Shown: one piece after another, positions 36,080-48,512 of the stretch
Layout: the number at the start of each line of letters is the position of its first letter
Position numbering within the stretch: position 1 is the stretch's first letter
DNA from: Hymenolepis diminuta
Lineage: Eukaryota; Platyhelminthes; Cestoda; Cyclophyllidea; Hymenolepididae
DNA: 64,000 nucleotides
Assembly (NCBI GenBank): GCA_900708905.1
Contig: CAADRB010000114.1
Location: 123,368 to 187,367, forward strand
Direction of reading: 5' to 3'
Position numbers and translations under genes: made by a program
Notes under the pieces: model-generated
Told to the model about the DNA's origin: nothing
Database searches by the model: none
Seen by the model: the letters and a program-made list of their open reading frames with translations, nothing else

Positions 36080-36320
36080 AAGTCCCCAAAATAGTGGCCA
36101 ACGATCGCGCACAGTGCGTCGTCAGCCAGAAGAAACTTCACCGCCCCCACCAGATCGATTTGACAGACGTGTGTGATGATGCCAAAGTGGGATTTGTTAT
36201 TTCCGTGCGCGCATGTGTGTAGGCGTATGCATATATTGTGCCACACATTTTCCATCGTTAGGCCACTTCTTTTGGTAGCCTTACATTCAGCAAAGTGCAC
36301 TCTTTTTTCAATTAGTATAA
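36080..36320. other. Isolated CpG-rich patch, possible orphan exon
   Basis: About 240 bp with many CpGs (GATCGCGCACAGTGCGTCGTC) in otherwise AT-rich DNA. Both strands are open: on the minus strand an 84-codon frame (36324-36070), and on the plus strand about 43 codons containing HRPHQIDLTDVCDDAKVG. I recognise neither. It could be an exon of an unknown gene, a regulatory islet or part of a repeat. Confidence 0.25.
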
Positions 36321-37194
36321 ACAAGTAAAAATATATCAGAGTTATAGTGAAGATGAAGGATTGCTCTCTAAATGCCCCACAAAGTTAATTCTCGAAGTCT
36401 TAATTTAGACGTTTTAAAGACAAGTGTCTAATTTCGAATGTTTTATAACCTTATTAGCCTCGCAAATAGCCTCAAATACCACAAATTAAATAATAACACG
36501 GAAGCAAGCAAACTTCCGTAATTTAGTCAAAATTATACTAAGCAACGACCGACAATTTTAGTGCCTTTTAACAATTATGTAAAATCTGAAAGAAATTGAT
36601 AGACACTTAAAATTTTTACTTTTATCTCTTTTGGATAAAAATATTTAATTTTATTCAATAGAATACCTATTTAAAAGAGAAATGTATTGGTAATAGTACA
36701 AAAAGTTAATAATTCCTATGAGGAAAGGAAGAATGCCTAAATGTAAGAAAAACATTTCAAACGTCAAAAAATAAAAGAAGAATCCTTCAATGTATTTAGC
36801 TTCTTGCAAGGGGTGAGAGTTTTATAAAATGCTGAGTAAACTCAAAGAGGAGAATATAGGTAAGTGCATGAGATTTTTAGCAATTTTAACAATCCGAACA
36901 AGTGGATTTAAATATCTCAAAGGCCTAGAATAAATGGATGGGCAAACATCCGATTTTATAATTAGATTTCGAGAGATCTCATCGTCGTCTTAGATAAATC
37001 CCAAAGTTAGTTTAGCAAAGTTTGTTTCATTTTCCCTCATTTATTTCCCTGACATATGATCATAAAATGGTTGAGTGGATAAGGGACATTTTCATAACTT
37101 AGAATCCTGGTTCAGATAATCTTCATAATTGTTGCTTTATTTCCATAATTTGAAGAAGAATAAATGAGAAGTAGCCTTCACCCTATCGAGTTCT

Positions 37195-37400
37195 TAACTA
37201 TAGGAAGAAGAGGGTGGTAAGACCAGCCGTCAAAATTAAACAACCAGTCAATAGGCATGAGACATCATTGGGAAGTATTTGTTGCAATCCACGTGATGAA
37301 TCATGAAAACTGAATTTTGATCAAGAACTAACCTATAAAATGCATTATACAACCCTAATTCAATAATAAAATGAAGTAAGAATCTTTAATACCGTGACTT
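37195..37400 (+). repeat. Dispersed repeat family C, copy 1
   Basis: The block shares an order of motifs with 43195-43400, 54468-54560 and 61545-61695: ..AAGACCAGCCGT.., TCAATAGGCATGAGACATC, a CGTGATGAATCATGAAAACTG string, then GAATTTTG. It is strongly diverged. No coding sequence or terminal repeat is visible, so its class is unknown. Confidence 0.4.
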
Positions 37401-39460
37401 TACTCTCTGCATGCTTTTGGTCCCCTCTCTTTCCTCTGTTATTGGCCTTTCGATTGAAAAATTTCAGTTGCAATCGCAAACTGAAAAATTACAATAATAG
37501 AGGAAAAATTAAAAAAAACAAGAGGAATCTAAATTAATAAAAAGCACCACCGAAAGCGCATTTATGCCGTTCATTAAAGAACCAAATTTTTCTGATTCAC
37601 CAGACTGCATGCCGATTATTAACGTAGGCGTATGGATAAATACAGATGAAATAACGTGTCAGACAAATCCCACAAGATATGCTGATAATATACTTATCAA
37701 ACTCTTTACAGTTTTCACTTCTTCACTATCTAATGCCTGAGTGAAATGGTTGTTTTCAAATATTTAAAGTTAAGTAGTAAAAATGGCGAGGCTACGTACC
37801 ACATCAGTTCTCACGACTATAAATTTCACGAGGTATTTTATCGCATTTCGTATTTAGTATTAGAGTGTAATGAAACTGTAACACACCGGGAAATACACAT
37901 AAAAGACTAGAATATGCCACAAAAAATACATCCTAATTAGAACACATCTTATCGAACCTATTGCAGTGATTCAAGCAGATGAGATACGCTTTATCATAGA
38001 AGGAAGTCATATTCAAGTCGCCGTGTCTCAAAGAGTAATTATTTGATCATATACCATAGTCCGATTACGATTATTAATTACTCCTATAAATTGAAAACAA
38101 ATTCTTATAAAAACTCTCCTTAACTAATTCTTCTTTATCCATGACTCCATATGTAAATTATTAATTTGCAGATTAGCAAAAATAGTCATTTCTATATCCT
38201 AAAGCCTAACTTGATACTCATTTTCAATTTAATATTTATCATTTATTCACAAAATATTTAATTAAATTATCGTAACAAAGCAGTACTAGCTCTGCGTGAG
38301 ACATTTTAACGCATGTCAGTAAACTGCCCAAGATATAGATAGCCTTTGAAAGTGACGCAGACAGAGTTGTTAAAATAACACTAACTGAGAATTATAAGTT
38401 TGGTTAATAAAAAATTAATGCGAATGGTAAGTCAAAACTTATATTTTGGCACTAATCATAGCTTACTGATGTTTCAGTGGTTTATTGATCTGATAAACAT
38501 GGATGAAAATTGAAAACCTTTTCGCAACGAGATCACATTACCGCAATTTAGGCTACTCAGAATCACTTCCAATTATATCAGCAGTATACTTTGGATCAAT
38601 ATTGTGTTTTATAAGGCTTTACCGAATATTCAATCCAAATTGTTAAATATTTTTCCAAATAGGTCTTTATGTAAACTTTATCATTTCTGTCATAATTATG
38701 TTTCCCATTACGGAATTTTTTAACAAATAAATGATTAGCAAATGCGATATGAATACGTAAACCTGAAGATGGAAATACAATTGAAACGATAATTTCGAAT
38801 AAGAATTACACAGAGCTAGAATGATTAAACAACTCTGCTTCGCAGGCTTTTACTAACATTTTACTGAAAATAGAGGCGTAAGCATAAATGGGTATGTTGA
38901 TAGGTAATGGAATAAATTAACTGCTAGGCTTATGGAAATACCATATACTAGATTACCTTAACAACGGTAAACGTAAATATTCTTTTTGTCGATATTTCTT
39001 ATATCGCTAAATTACACTGTGATTCTACTTCGAAATTGCTCAAATACCAATTAGCGAATGAAGTAATCAGGCAAACATCTCATACTCAGTGAAGTTGTGG
39101 TAACCTTAACCACGGTTAACTATTATCTTCATTTAAATTTTCTCCTTCCCAATTGTTTAGCTTTGCTTACTTCAACCTATGACTCGTTTCTTTGCTGTTA
39201 AGCTGTTTGTTGATCTGTCTAATTATGTGCCCCGAGTTTAGTTCGCGTAGCTGATGCCTTTTTTACCTTTTTTCTTGCTTCTCCTAGATTATGTGAGCCT
39301 GGAAGGATGGTCACTTGGAAACCCTTGTCTGTTCTAAACCGATTCAAATGTTTTCTTTTATGAATTCTTATAATGATAAGGTTTAAATGTCCCCATATCT
39401 GTTTGATAGAGAATCTACCGATTGAGAAGGTAAGATATGCCAATGACATTGACATGAATG

Positions 39461-39482
39461 TATATATATATATATATATATA
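39461..39482. repeat. TA microsatellite
   Basis: Eleven uninterrupted TA units. They also explain the isoleucine/tyrosine runs seen in open frames crossing this spot. Confidence 0.9.
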
Positions 39483-42400
39483 CTTAGCATTTCCCTTATC
39501 AATCTTCAATAATGGTACACTATCTCCTTTTGCTATTAACATAAATTTTCTGTTTGACTACGCCCAAATTACTCACCTCACCCTCTTTAATTTCGAAACT
39601 TCTCAAACGAACGTTTTGCAATGAATCCTCGGACTAAAATCGTGCATCTTACACTTTAACGTCATCGCCTGTGCGCTAGTCAACTTTTTTAATAGTTACC
39701 ATTCGTCTCCCTAACATTGCACTAGCGCTTTGTAAAACTAGCAAAAATTTAAGGTGTCATCAAATATATTTATATAACTGCAGCAATTTTAGTAAGAAAT
39801 GAACCTTAGCGCAGTGCAAAATTATTCTGATATTCACCTATTCCACTCAGTAGTGTATTTGAAACTTGTTTTGTTTATTCAACGACGGTTTTTTTCAGGT
39901 CAGCGTGGACGTGATCACACTTTTCCTAGAAAACTCTCGGAGAGAAACCGATGATACCAAATATAGATTAGGTGTAAAGCAGATGCTTAGAATTACAAGA
40001 AAACAAAAAAAACCACATTCACAAGCTAATTTCAATTTTATCTATATGGTTTGCACGGTTCAGTACATGATCATCAGTTCAAAAACCAGCGTTGGACATG
40101 AAAATGACCTGCGGTACTAATCGGCGCCAATCAACAGAAGGATAACCAAGTAAAAGTTTATCACCTTGGGATGATATGAGACGGCTCCTCCCTAACCAAA
40201 TTATTGGAATAGGGATCCTATTAATAGACTTTAAAAAAGATACTTAACCCTAAAACGGATGGGTAATAATTGCGACCTGCTAAAAATTAACGTATTAAGA
40301 CAGGAAATGATTAACCGAACAAACAGGACCGTAAAAAACAGCTGCAACTTTTGCGCTGGTTACTTTCGAGCTTAATGACTTACCAATTTACTAATTTACA
40401 GTCATATAAATGATTTCGAGCCCATACTTTCTGAAGAAGCATTAATGGAATGAGTCGCCATTTGACTGATTCTTGTTCTTTAAAGGATAATACCATGGGA
40501 CGTAAACTTCAGCTAATGACATCTTGCATCCGCTCTGCAAGAAACGTAGATAGGAGCGGTGTAATCACATAGTATTTCATCTGGAATTATTTGTGATATA
40601 GGCTTTCTTCTGGTACTAAACAGAATAAGTTGGGTTTGAGTTACAATTAAAAATGAAACTTCAATGAAACCTTCGTTAATACAAACCAGTTTAATTAAAA
40701 ATTCATAAACCCATATGAAATTCTCAATTGTTCTGAATGTGAAAGGGGAAATAGGTGCAATGGAATTTTTATTTTGAAGAAGCGTTTTGTCAAACTTCAA
40801 TTTCCATATTCATAGAAAATGTGGCATTAAGAGCGTTACATATTTTTGTCCAAATCGTATTTTAATACAAACATTAACTGATCACTTCTTCGATCATATG
40901 GATTAGCTGAAATGCCATCGAGATGACATGTACCATGGTGTCTCATAAAATGCTATCACTTATAAATCGGATGATCTTTGTTTATAATGTTATTATACCT
41001 AATTGGTTTATGACTGGAGAAATGGGCGGGACGAGCCCAACCAACATTTAAGTCTCTGCTATTCCCATACACACGCTTTCTCCTGCTGTCCAACAAATTT
41101 ACATATTTTTTGAAATATGTAATAATTAAAATACAAACAGATAATGAACAAAATAATTCCAAAAAGAATGTTTTCTGATTATCTAAACTTGATATATTTA
41201 ATATGGGTCTGGTAATGAAAGTATTTCAACGGAGAAATATTCTCGTCATAATCACGCAGAATAGCAACATCAGCTTCTACGAATGATTATATTTTAAATA
41301 CTTTTGGAGATATACCTACATGAAACAAGGGCCCTGAATCTATGCTTATTTCGGTTATTTGCCTTTTAGTTGTCTAAAAAATATGTATACCTAGAAGGAT
41401 ATAATAAAATCTTCAATTATATTTTACCAGTCAACCGACTCTGAATATAATGAACATTGTCCATTATGCAGTGAGAAATCTTGGGACTAAATATTGAAGT
41501 TTATTAAAGGGCTTGTTGCAATGAATTTAAAATCAGATGTGGAAAAATCAAATGAAGCTAAACTCTTTTATGCCCTAGATTATCATATTTTGCGTCGCTT
41601 CACATCCACTTCACCTTTTATCCAATAAACCTTATAATCTCTAGTGTAATACTACTTTAATTTTCTATTGCACGCATAACTGACTTTGACAACTAAGTAT
41701 ATTCAAAAAATGGAGAATTTGAAGTACGAAAATGGATAAACAAATAGAAAGATGAACACAGAGTAAGTCTGATAAAAGTCGGCGGATCTGTAACCATTGA
41801 TACTAAAGTTGACATCGTCATTACAACTACACAGATACCTCAAATAGAATAAGGGCAAACGGTCGAATTCTTATCAAATTTTCCATGAATTCAACGTGTG
41901 CTATATCGGGTCTGATAAAGATACTCATATTCATACCAACATGACCTTTCATGAGACCGCATTCTTACTTTAAATTAGTTTGTGGTTAAAACTTGAAAAA
42001 AAAAAGATTTTTTCGTCTTGAGAATGTAGGACATCCTCTTTTCTACGTAACTGTGTCTTTTAGCCTTACCAACCGACATTACAAACATGTTCTCCACTTT
42101 GAAAATAGGGTATTCCTTAACAAAATTCCAATATATCTCTAATTAATTTATTCTCAAATTAGAGGTTTTACCTTAAATTTGATGCTTTAATCTGGAAGGT
42201 GAAAATGACAAAACAAGTTTACGCCATGGAATGTAATTTCTGGGCATCATTTTTATGAGCGTAGATTTTAAAGTTCATTAGAGGAAAGTGTCTTGCAACT
42301 CTTATCCCAGAATAAGATGGAAAGTAACATTTGTGCTTTTGGTAGATCACCGTCAATGCATATAAATTTTTTAACTTACTAGAAGTACTCTAATGGTAAT

Positions 42401-42506
42401 CAAAAATAAAACTGCATCTAACGTTTATTCAGATGCACATACAAAATTTATTACTTGATAATAAGTCTATTTTTAAATATATCTTAACTCAAGAATCAGA
42501 ACATAC

Positions 42507-42756
42507 CTCGAATAAAGCATCTGGATATTGGTTTTCCTCTGAAGCCAGTGGTTGAATTTGATCGCCGGATAGCTGTGCACTTCTTTGCTCCATTAGATTT
42601 CGTGCAGAAAATTCTAAAATCCCCGAAATTCCTAAATGATTTAGAATAAACAACGCACGAAAAATTATCCTGCAGAAATAATACCCCATTCCATATTTTG
42701 ACACTCTGAGAAAGAGCCAATAGGAATGCAAAAATGAACAGCCACATTTGACACAT
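42507..42756 (-). CDS. Candidate secreted peptide precursor, two exons visible, 3' part not found
   Basis: A start codon at 42756 opens MCQMWLFIFAFLLALSQ, a textbook signal peptide (exon 42756-42705, 52 nt). A 73-nt intron (GTGTCA donor, TCATTTAG acceptor) leads in phase 1 to exon 42631-42507, which gives ISGILEFSARNLMEQRSAQL, then SGDQIQPLASEENQYPDALF and a strong GTATGT donor after a final Glu. That makes 59 residues so far; a further 3' exon is implied but I could not place it. Upstream are a TATA-like CTATAAGAG and a CCAAT. No domain is recognised; a small secreted or peptide-hormone-like precursor is plausible. The first donor is weak, so the two parts might not belong together. Confidence 0.45.
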
Positions 42757-42927
42757 GCTTTCTGACTACAGAGTATGAACACTACTCATCGCGAATAATT
42801 ACTTTACCTTGCACTGCAGTTATTGGGCAGCGAGAAATGAGCTCAAGGTTGAGGAAATTTAATTGGTAGACGGGATGTGGACAGCCATTATTGGCTGTGT
42901 AGGAGGAGTTCCTAAATGCTTCCCCCT

Positions 42928-42933
42928 CTTATA
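42928..42933 (-). promoter_or_regulatory. TATA-like box upstream of the signal-peptide exon
   Basis: The minus strand reads CTATAAGAGGGGG, with TATAAG at 42933-42928, 172 bp before the start codon at 42756. A CCAAT lies closer to the start, near 42892. A short leader intron could be removed between GTAAAG (~42811) and CTGTAG (~42773). All of this is suggestive only. Confidence 0.35.
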
Positions 42934-43194
42934 GTCACCTATTATTTGGAAAGATAAAACATTCTTTAACACAAATGACAGGATATTCTCCAGTAATTTC
43001 AAGATCATATTTTGTGTTTGGGCATAGTGGTGCGCACCTGTAATCCAGTCATGATATCGTTATATTACCTTGAGTAAACGCAGGTTACGGAGCTATGGTA
43101 AATTAACATGTTTACCTGTCTCTTCTCGGTTGCATTAAAACTGTAAGCTAATAAACGCCACATAAGAAAGTTTCGTCTTTTCAACCACTCGAAG

Positions 43195-43400
43195 ATAAAC
43201 GAAATGAAGCGGCAAGACCGACCGTTATTGACTAAAGAATACTGGTCACTAAGCCCTGAGCATCGCTGACAAGCATTTGCATTAATTCACGGGACGAATC
43301 ATAAAATCTGAATTTTGGAATATTGTACAATCCAGTTAATTTGCCACAATTAAAAATTGGGAGTTTTTCAATACTGTGGGTAATAATAATAATGAATCTG
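43195..43400 (+). repeat. Dispersed repeat family C, copy 2
   Basis: Contains GAAATGAAGCGGCAAGACCG, then TGGTCACTAAGCCCTGAGCA, then GACGAATCATAAAATCTGAA and TTTTGGAATA. It matches the minus-strand block at 61545-61695 best, over roughly 130 bp. A minus-strand open frame across it (43465-43232) is best treated as chance. Confidence 0.5.
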
Positions 43401-44739
43401 AATAACGAGATAAACTGCAAACTTCCACATACTACAATCAAGTGCTCTTTTTTAAGGAAGTTCAAAGATCAAATCCTGAAGTTTTGACTCTGAAATGTTG
43501 GGTTTTGCTGCGATTAGATAAAGTTCCTGAGTATTATGCACTAACTCTCAGGTCTTCACAGAGAAGATAACTTATTAGCAAACAAGCTATTGAAATTCAA
43601 CTTACCGAAAGCATGTGCCTCTAAATCTGCACATACAACGAGCTGATTTAGGCAACTTCATGTAGATTCTAAGCAGGTATTTTGTGAGAAAGAGGGCAAA
43701 AGCTAGATGATGAATCCTATTGAGAATTCAATTTCTAGCATTATTGAACAACAGCCACAATTGAAAGATGAACGTAAAATAGAACTGGTAGACTTCTTTG
43801 TCCAATAGATGGGTGCTGCAGTAATTATGTGAAAAGAGAATGGTTCCGAATTCATATGAAATCTTCCCACCCAAATTTACCCTACGCAGAGCAAGATGAT
43901 GAAAATAAAGCTTAAATCTAAAGAACTTCAACTTGGAAGAGTTGTTGATCTAAAATCCTATAGTTAAGATGATGTGGGGTTCTCATGATTTCCTGACTTT
44001 CCCTTCTGACACCTAATCTACACTTTCCTCTTAAGTGAACATATTCCTGTTTACAAATTTCTGCTTCTTATGTGCATTGATTTTTCCCAATAATGAATAG
44101 TTGTAATGCTTTTTAGCAATGCCATGACAAATAAATAAAGAGTTTGTGCACTTTGCGTATAGTTAACATATCCGTTAGCTTATACTGATGATACACACAA
44201 TCCTATTTAGCAAATAAAATGCACGATTTTGAAGGGAGAGGGAAGAGTTCAAAGTTTGTTTTTTTAAGTTATTACTGCGCTTATATGTTCCCATCAGTTT
44301 TGACTAACCATTAATATTAGACGCTGACATTTTCCAGATTGCTTGAATGTTCTTTGGAGCATTTTAGAAGGGTATATTTGTGTTTGTTGGGATTCGTAGG
44401 ATTTTCTTTACTTTATATTAACACTTTCCATTTTTTAAAGTGAATATTTGAATGCACTGATACCGGTTACTAGAATATGTAGTATGTATTTGAATTTTAA
44501 TGTTTTAAATTCCGCTCAATATGAATCGAACAGAATTTTATTGAAAACCTTTAAATTGTAAAATTAATCACCGTTATCGTCGTTACTGATTTTTTAGATT
44601 TAGAGAATCAAATTAAGGAATTAAAATCATAATATGTGAAAATAAGTCGGTTCGATGATCTCGATTAAATAAATTATTAAGTAATCATTACCATGGAGTC
44701 GATGGCGCATTGGTCGCCGTGCTCGCAGGCCCAGTGCTC

Positions 44740-44850
44740 CTGTTGGCACACATTTAGTGAACAGAATGGCCAATTGCATTGATTAAGTCTGGCCAATACG
44801 GGGAGTAGCAAAATTCGAGTCTCTCACCACGTAGCCTCTATGATGCTGTC
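44740..44850 (-). repeat. Dispersed SINE-like repeat, copy 2
   Basis: On the minus strand this reads GTGGTGAGAGACTCGAATTT, then ATTGGCCAGACTTAATCAAT and GGCCATTCTGTTCACT, matching the 33.6-kb copy with substitutions and small indels. It sits within a patch (44.69-44.87 kb) richer in G+C than its flanks. Confidence 0.45.
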
Positions 44851-45844
44851 CTATAGACCTGATTAGTGTTACAAAACCCTTTTCTAAAAGGTTTTGGAAT
44901 TATACTTACTATTATAATGAGGTTGATCATAGACGCTAATAAACGATAATTTGTCATAGCTGCTCTCATTTCCAATAAGCAATATAAGATTACTTAAGCA
45001 GGGTAGTGGAATACTAAACAATACAAAAGAATAACGCATAGAATGGTATCAGTATTACTGCGCAATGTTGAATTATTATTTCAATTAGTAGGATTAAAAA
45101 TATCTAGTTAGTGGGGTCAACGTGAATATATCCTAAAACAGTAACATAGGTGGAAGGGTATCAGTGCCTATAATTGATACACCTGATGTACATTAATTGA
45201 CCCCTATTGATTAAGTTTTCAGGCTACTGAAAGCAATACAAACTTCTCCAGTAAAAGTATTCCTTGTCTTAATGATATATACTAGAAGTTATTGAGATAT
45301 CTACATTCTTTTCAAATCGGAATTTTGGCCTAATTAGCATCGCGTTCAGAACACGCCTGCCCACTTGCTACATTCCATTTGGAAGAAACGGCAGTTATGA
45401 CTCATTTTGGGATGGGAAAAAGCATATCTGTGAACAGCTAATTTTGTGGGCGTAAAAAGGAGGAATGGCGAAGAAGTTGAATAGGAATAGGAATGTCTTG
45501 CAGCAATTAAATTAATAAATTCTCAATAAATGAACGTGTTCATTTTGCCGAATGCATCAGCAATTGACCGTTTGGTTTATTTATGTTGCTAAATATATAT
45601 TTTTGAAACGAGGATTTAATTAAAGAAAAAACGGGCGTTATTACCTGTAATCGAATATTTAAAATCACGTTATTAACAGGTTTACGGATCACCTTTTGAC
45701 GGCATTGGTTAGTGTAGTGCACATTATTATTATTATTATTAACACGAGTTTGTCAGCTTATTATTTGAATAGACGAGTTAATTGAAACTGTGCCTTTTGC
45801 CTGTGACAATTAAACCGGTTCTATAAGTAAGCGATTTTTTCCAA

Positions 45845-45855
45845 CCCCCCCCCCC
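45845..45855. repeat. Poly-C run
   Basis: Eleven consecutive C residues in AT-rich DNA; the length is prone to sequencing error. Confidence 0.9.
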
Positions 45856-48409
45856 AAATCCATGGACTAATTGTCTCAATTTTCGAGATACTGCCTCACC
45901 TTCCAATGGTAAATCGCTTCGTCTCATATTTAATACATTGATTAATTCAGTAAAGGAAGAAGCTATCTAATTTATATTGAGTGATGTGCAGAGGTAGCAT
46001 GAATATGTGTCATTTTTTTCGGATATCTGAAATGATGACGTTCTATCCAAATTGATAGAAAGTATAAAAAATAATTTTGTGCATTGGACTTCTGGAATAA
46101 ATTCTAATTTAAAAGGAATCTGCCTGTCATCTCATTATAAATGGAAATAATATTTTCACCCATATTGTCTCCCATTTCTCCGGTACTAAAATTTAGTTAA
46201 AATTTGATTTTATATCGATTGGCGCAGACTAGTTAACAGGATACAACAAAGACCAAAGGATGCAGATACGCGGTGCCACCAATCTGCAGCTGATTAGGAA
46301 ATTACAATCGCAGATATTGCTCAAACTGACTGTCCTTGTTAATCGGAGGGCAAGTATCACCGTGGTGACTGTCACGATTTTTAAAATGAACAATATATCT
46401 AGACTCTTCATCAGTCAATATCAATCATCCATACTCCATGTCCTTCTCTTAACCTATGTCCACGCGAGTTGTCGGAATTAAGATTGATCGCCAATTTGCC
46501 GACTCTAGGGGATTACGAATACCTTAAATAACGATAGCAATCATATTTATGAGTTAACCTGACCACAGAGTCGTTGGGATTCTAATACTGACATACGAAA
46601 TTCACTGACTTCATCATACAGATTGGAACACGAGTGAAATTTCCAAGCTGTAAAGCAATCTTCACGAATGACATTGGCACTATGGCTTTATTAAATCAAC
46701 TGAGGACGAATGATACTTTCTGGATCTACAGATATTATCGCCCCTTTTGGTTCATAATTTGCACTGATTTATTTATTCTTCGTCCAACTTGATAAGATGA
46801 TCGAATCATGTCTACTTTAAGAATCTTAAAGCCCCATAAAATCCTAAAAAACTCGATTAATAAAGTAAAAGTTTTCCTTCAGTGAACACTATCAAGGTAG
46901 AATTATCTCAGAAATGCCAACCCCGTTTGACCCGTAATTAATTACATTGCAGTCAAGTTCTCTGCTGACTTTTTGGTAAATGAAAATGAGTGTATTGGAA
47001 AGTTTCCTTGTGCTTGCATTAATGCTAATCAGCTGTTAGATGTGTAATTTCTATTCAGATAACGGCTACTGATCCTACTAAGGGCATCAATTTGGCAATG
47101 GGATCCAGTATAGGGGGAGAGTGCGGGGAAGGGGGGGGGAAGCACAAAGGAAGATTTCAGTTAACTACTCATAGTTTTCTTAAATCTTTATTTTATAATT
47201 TTGGAGGTGGCATGCTATTTCTAGATTGGATGAGTAACTCAATGGTTATTCATGTTTGATAGGAATTGTTTTATTTTCACCAAAAACTAAAACTTACACA
47301 AATGAGTCAAAATATCTTCCAAATTTGTGTTATTATTTTTGCTCCTTTCTGTTAAATAATATTATTACAGGAAAGCGATTTGATAATGATGATTTTTGCA
47401 GTAACAAAACAACAAAATCGTTCGTGCTGTTCAAGCGTCACATCACCCTAATATAACTCAGACGCCATATATCACAATGAAATGGGAGAAATTAATGGGA
47501 CCGTAAATGCATATTCAGAATGTAAAGTAGGCGGGAAGCATTTGCAAAACGGAACACCACATTAGACTATCCGTTTATTATTTGTATTGGATATTCTATG
47601 ACAGGATCGTGATTTCAAAATGAGTTATATGTGAGCGCCTAAGCACTTTGCTTCTGGATACTTGAAAGTGGTCAAAGCTGGCAACCTCACCTACCCAGTA
47701 CGGAAGTACTTGCCAGTACACAGATCAACGTGATAGATCAGTGACAAATGTGAATCTACAATATGAGATATACTCAAAGTGAACCTGATGATTAGGGTGG
47801 CTATTGTGGCAGGACGGTCGTTTTCTCCCACCTTTGTTCTTTTTACGTTCTTCGGTCCATATTTCTGTCCATCAAACTCTGTCGCCTTGCCAACAAATTT
47901 TTCCTAAGTGAATGTCTTTTTATATCACGTTTTCTTTAATAGTTCAGGCTAAGTACTATGATGGCCTTCAGTAATCATTTTTTCCAATGTCGAATTCAAG
48001 AAAATGTACTTTGCAGATGTCTATTTGTCATGAATATCCCGAGTCAATCGATATAATTTTTCATATATGAGAATGGGTTCAGTCATTTCTCTTTTTTCCA
48101 TTTCCTACATCCACACAATAAAGTCAATTCTTGTACCTAGTGAGGTGTTTGACTAAGCTCTAGGGTTTTTTACTAACTTTTTTCACCAATTTATCAAAGT
48201 AGACTATGAACTAGATTATCTTAACTTTAAGAATTAAGTAATTTAATAAGTAAGATTCTGTTTTGTTGAGAATGTGGGAGGAGACAGAAGGCAGCTAATC
48301 CAAGATACATAACAAAAGTATTATACAAAAATACAAACCATCTTCAAATTGTTGGCGTTTGGAGATCAAAACATTACCAGATTGATAAAGGTTTATGTCT
48401 CAAATAACT

Positions 48410-48512
48410 GTCAAGATGTCAGGGATGGTGCACGTCCGCATATTGGTAAGGGCGATGGGCGAATTGGAGACAAACTGTGGGAATCGATTATCCCAGGACA
48501 AAACAACTCTGC
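48410..48512 (+). repeat. Dispersed repeat family B, copy 1
   Basis: CGTCCGCATATTGGTAAGGG, CGATGGGCGAATTGGAGACA and CTGTGGGAATCGATTATCCC, followed by CAGGACAAAAC, recur in altered form at 62385-62475. The region is richer in G+C than its flanks and falls in a 112-codon plus-strand open frame (48349-48687). That frame may be a remnant of an element's coding sequence. Confidence 0.5.

Larger units (their letters stand above)
27694..42500. other. AT-rich intergenic stretch with decayed repeats
   Basis: I find no supported gene in this 14.8-kb stretch. Open frames are short and lack signal peptides, domains or a plausible exon structure. It holds single copies of dispersed families (for example 33560-33660 and 37195-37400), TA microsatellites at 33286-33305 and 39461-39482, and an isolated CpG-rich patch at 36080-36320. 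Small exons of unrecognised genes could be missed here. Confidence 0.5.

Noticed and set aside
45845..47139. Homopolymer C and G runs as possible G-quadruplex sites
   Set aside because: Each is a single run, not four G-tracts; more likely simple repeats with length error.
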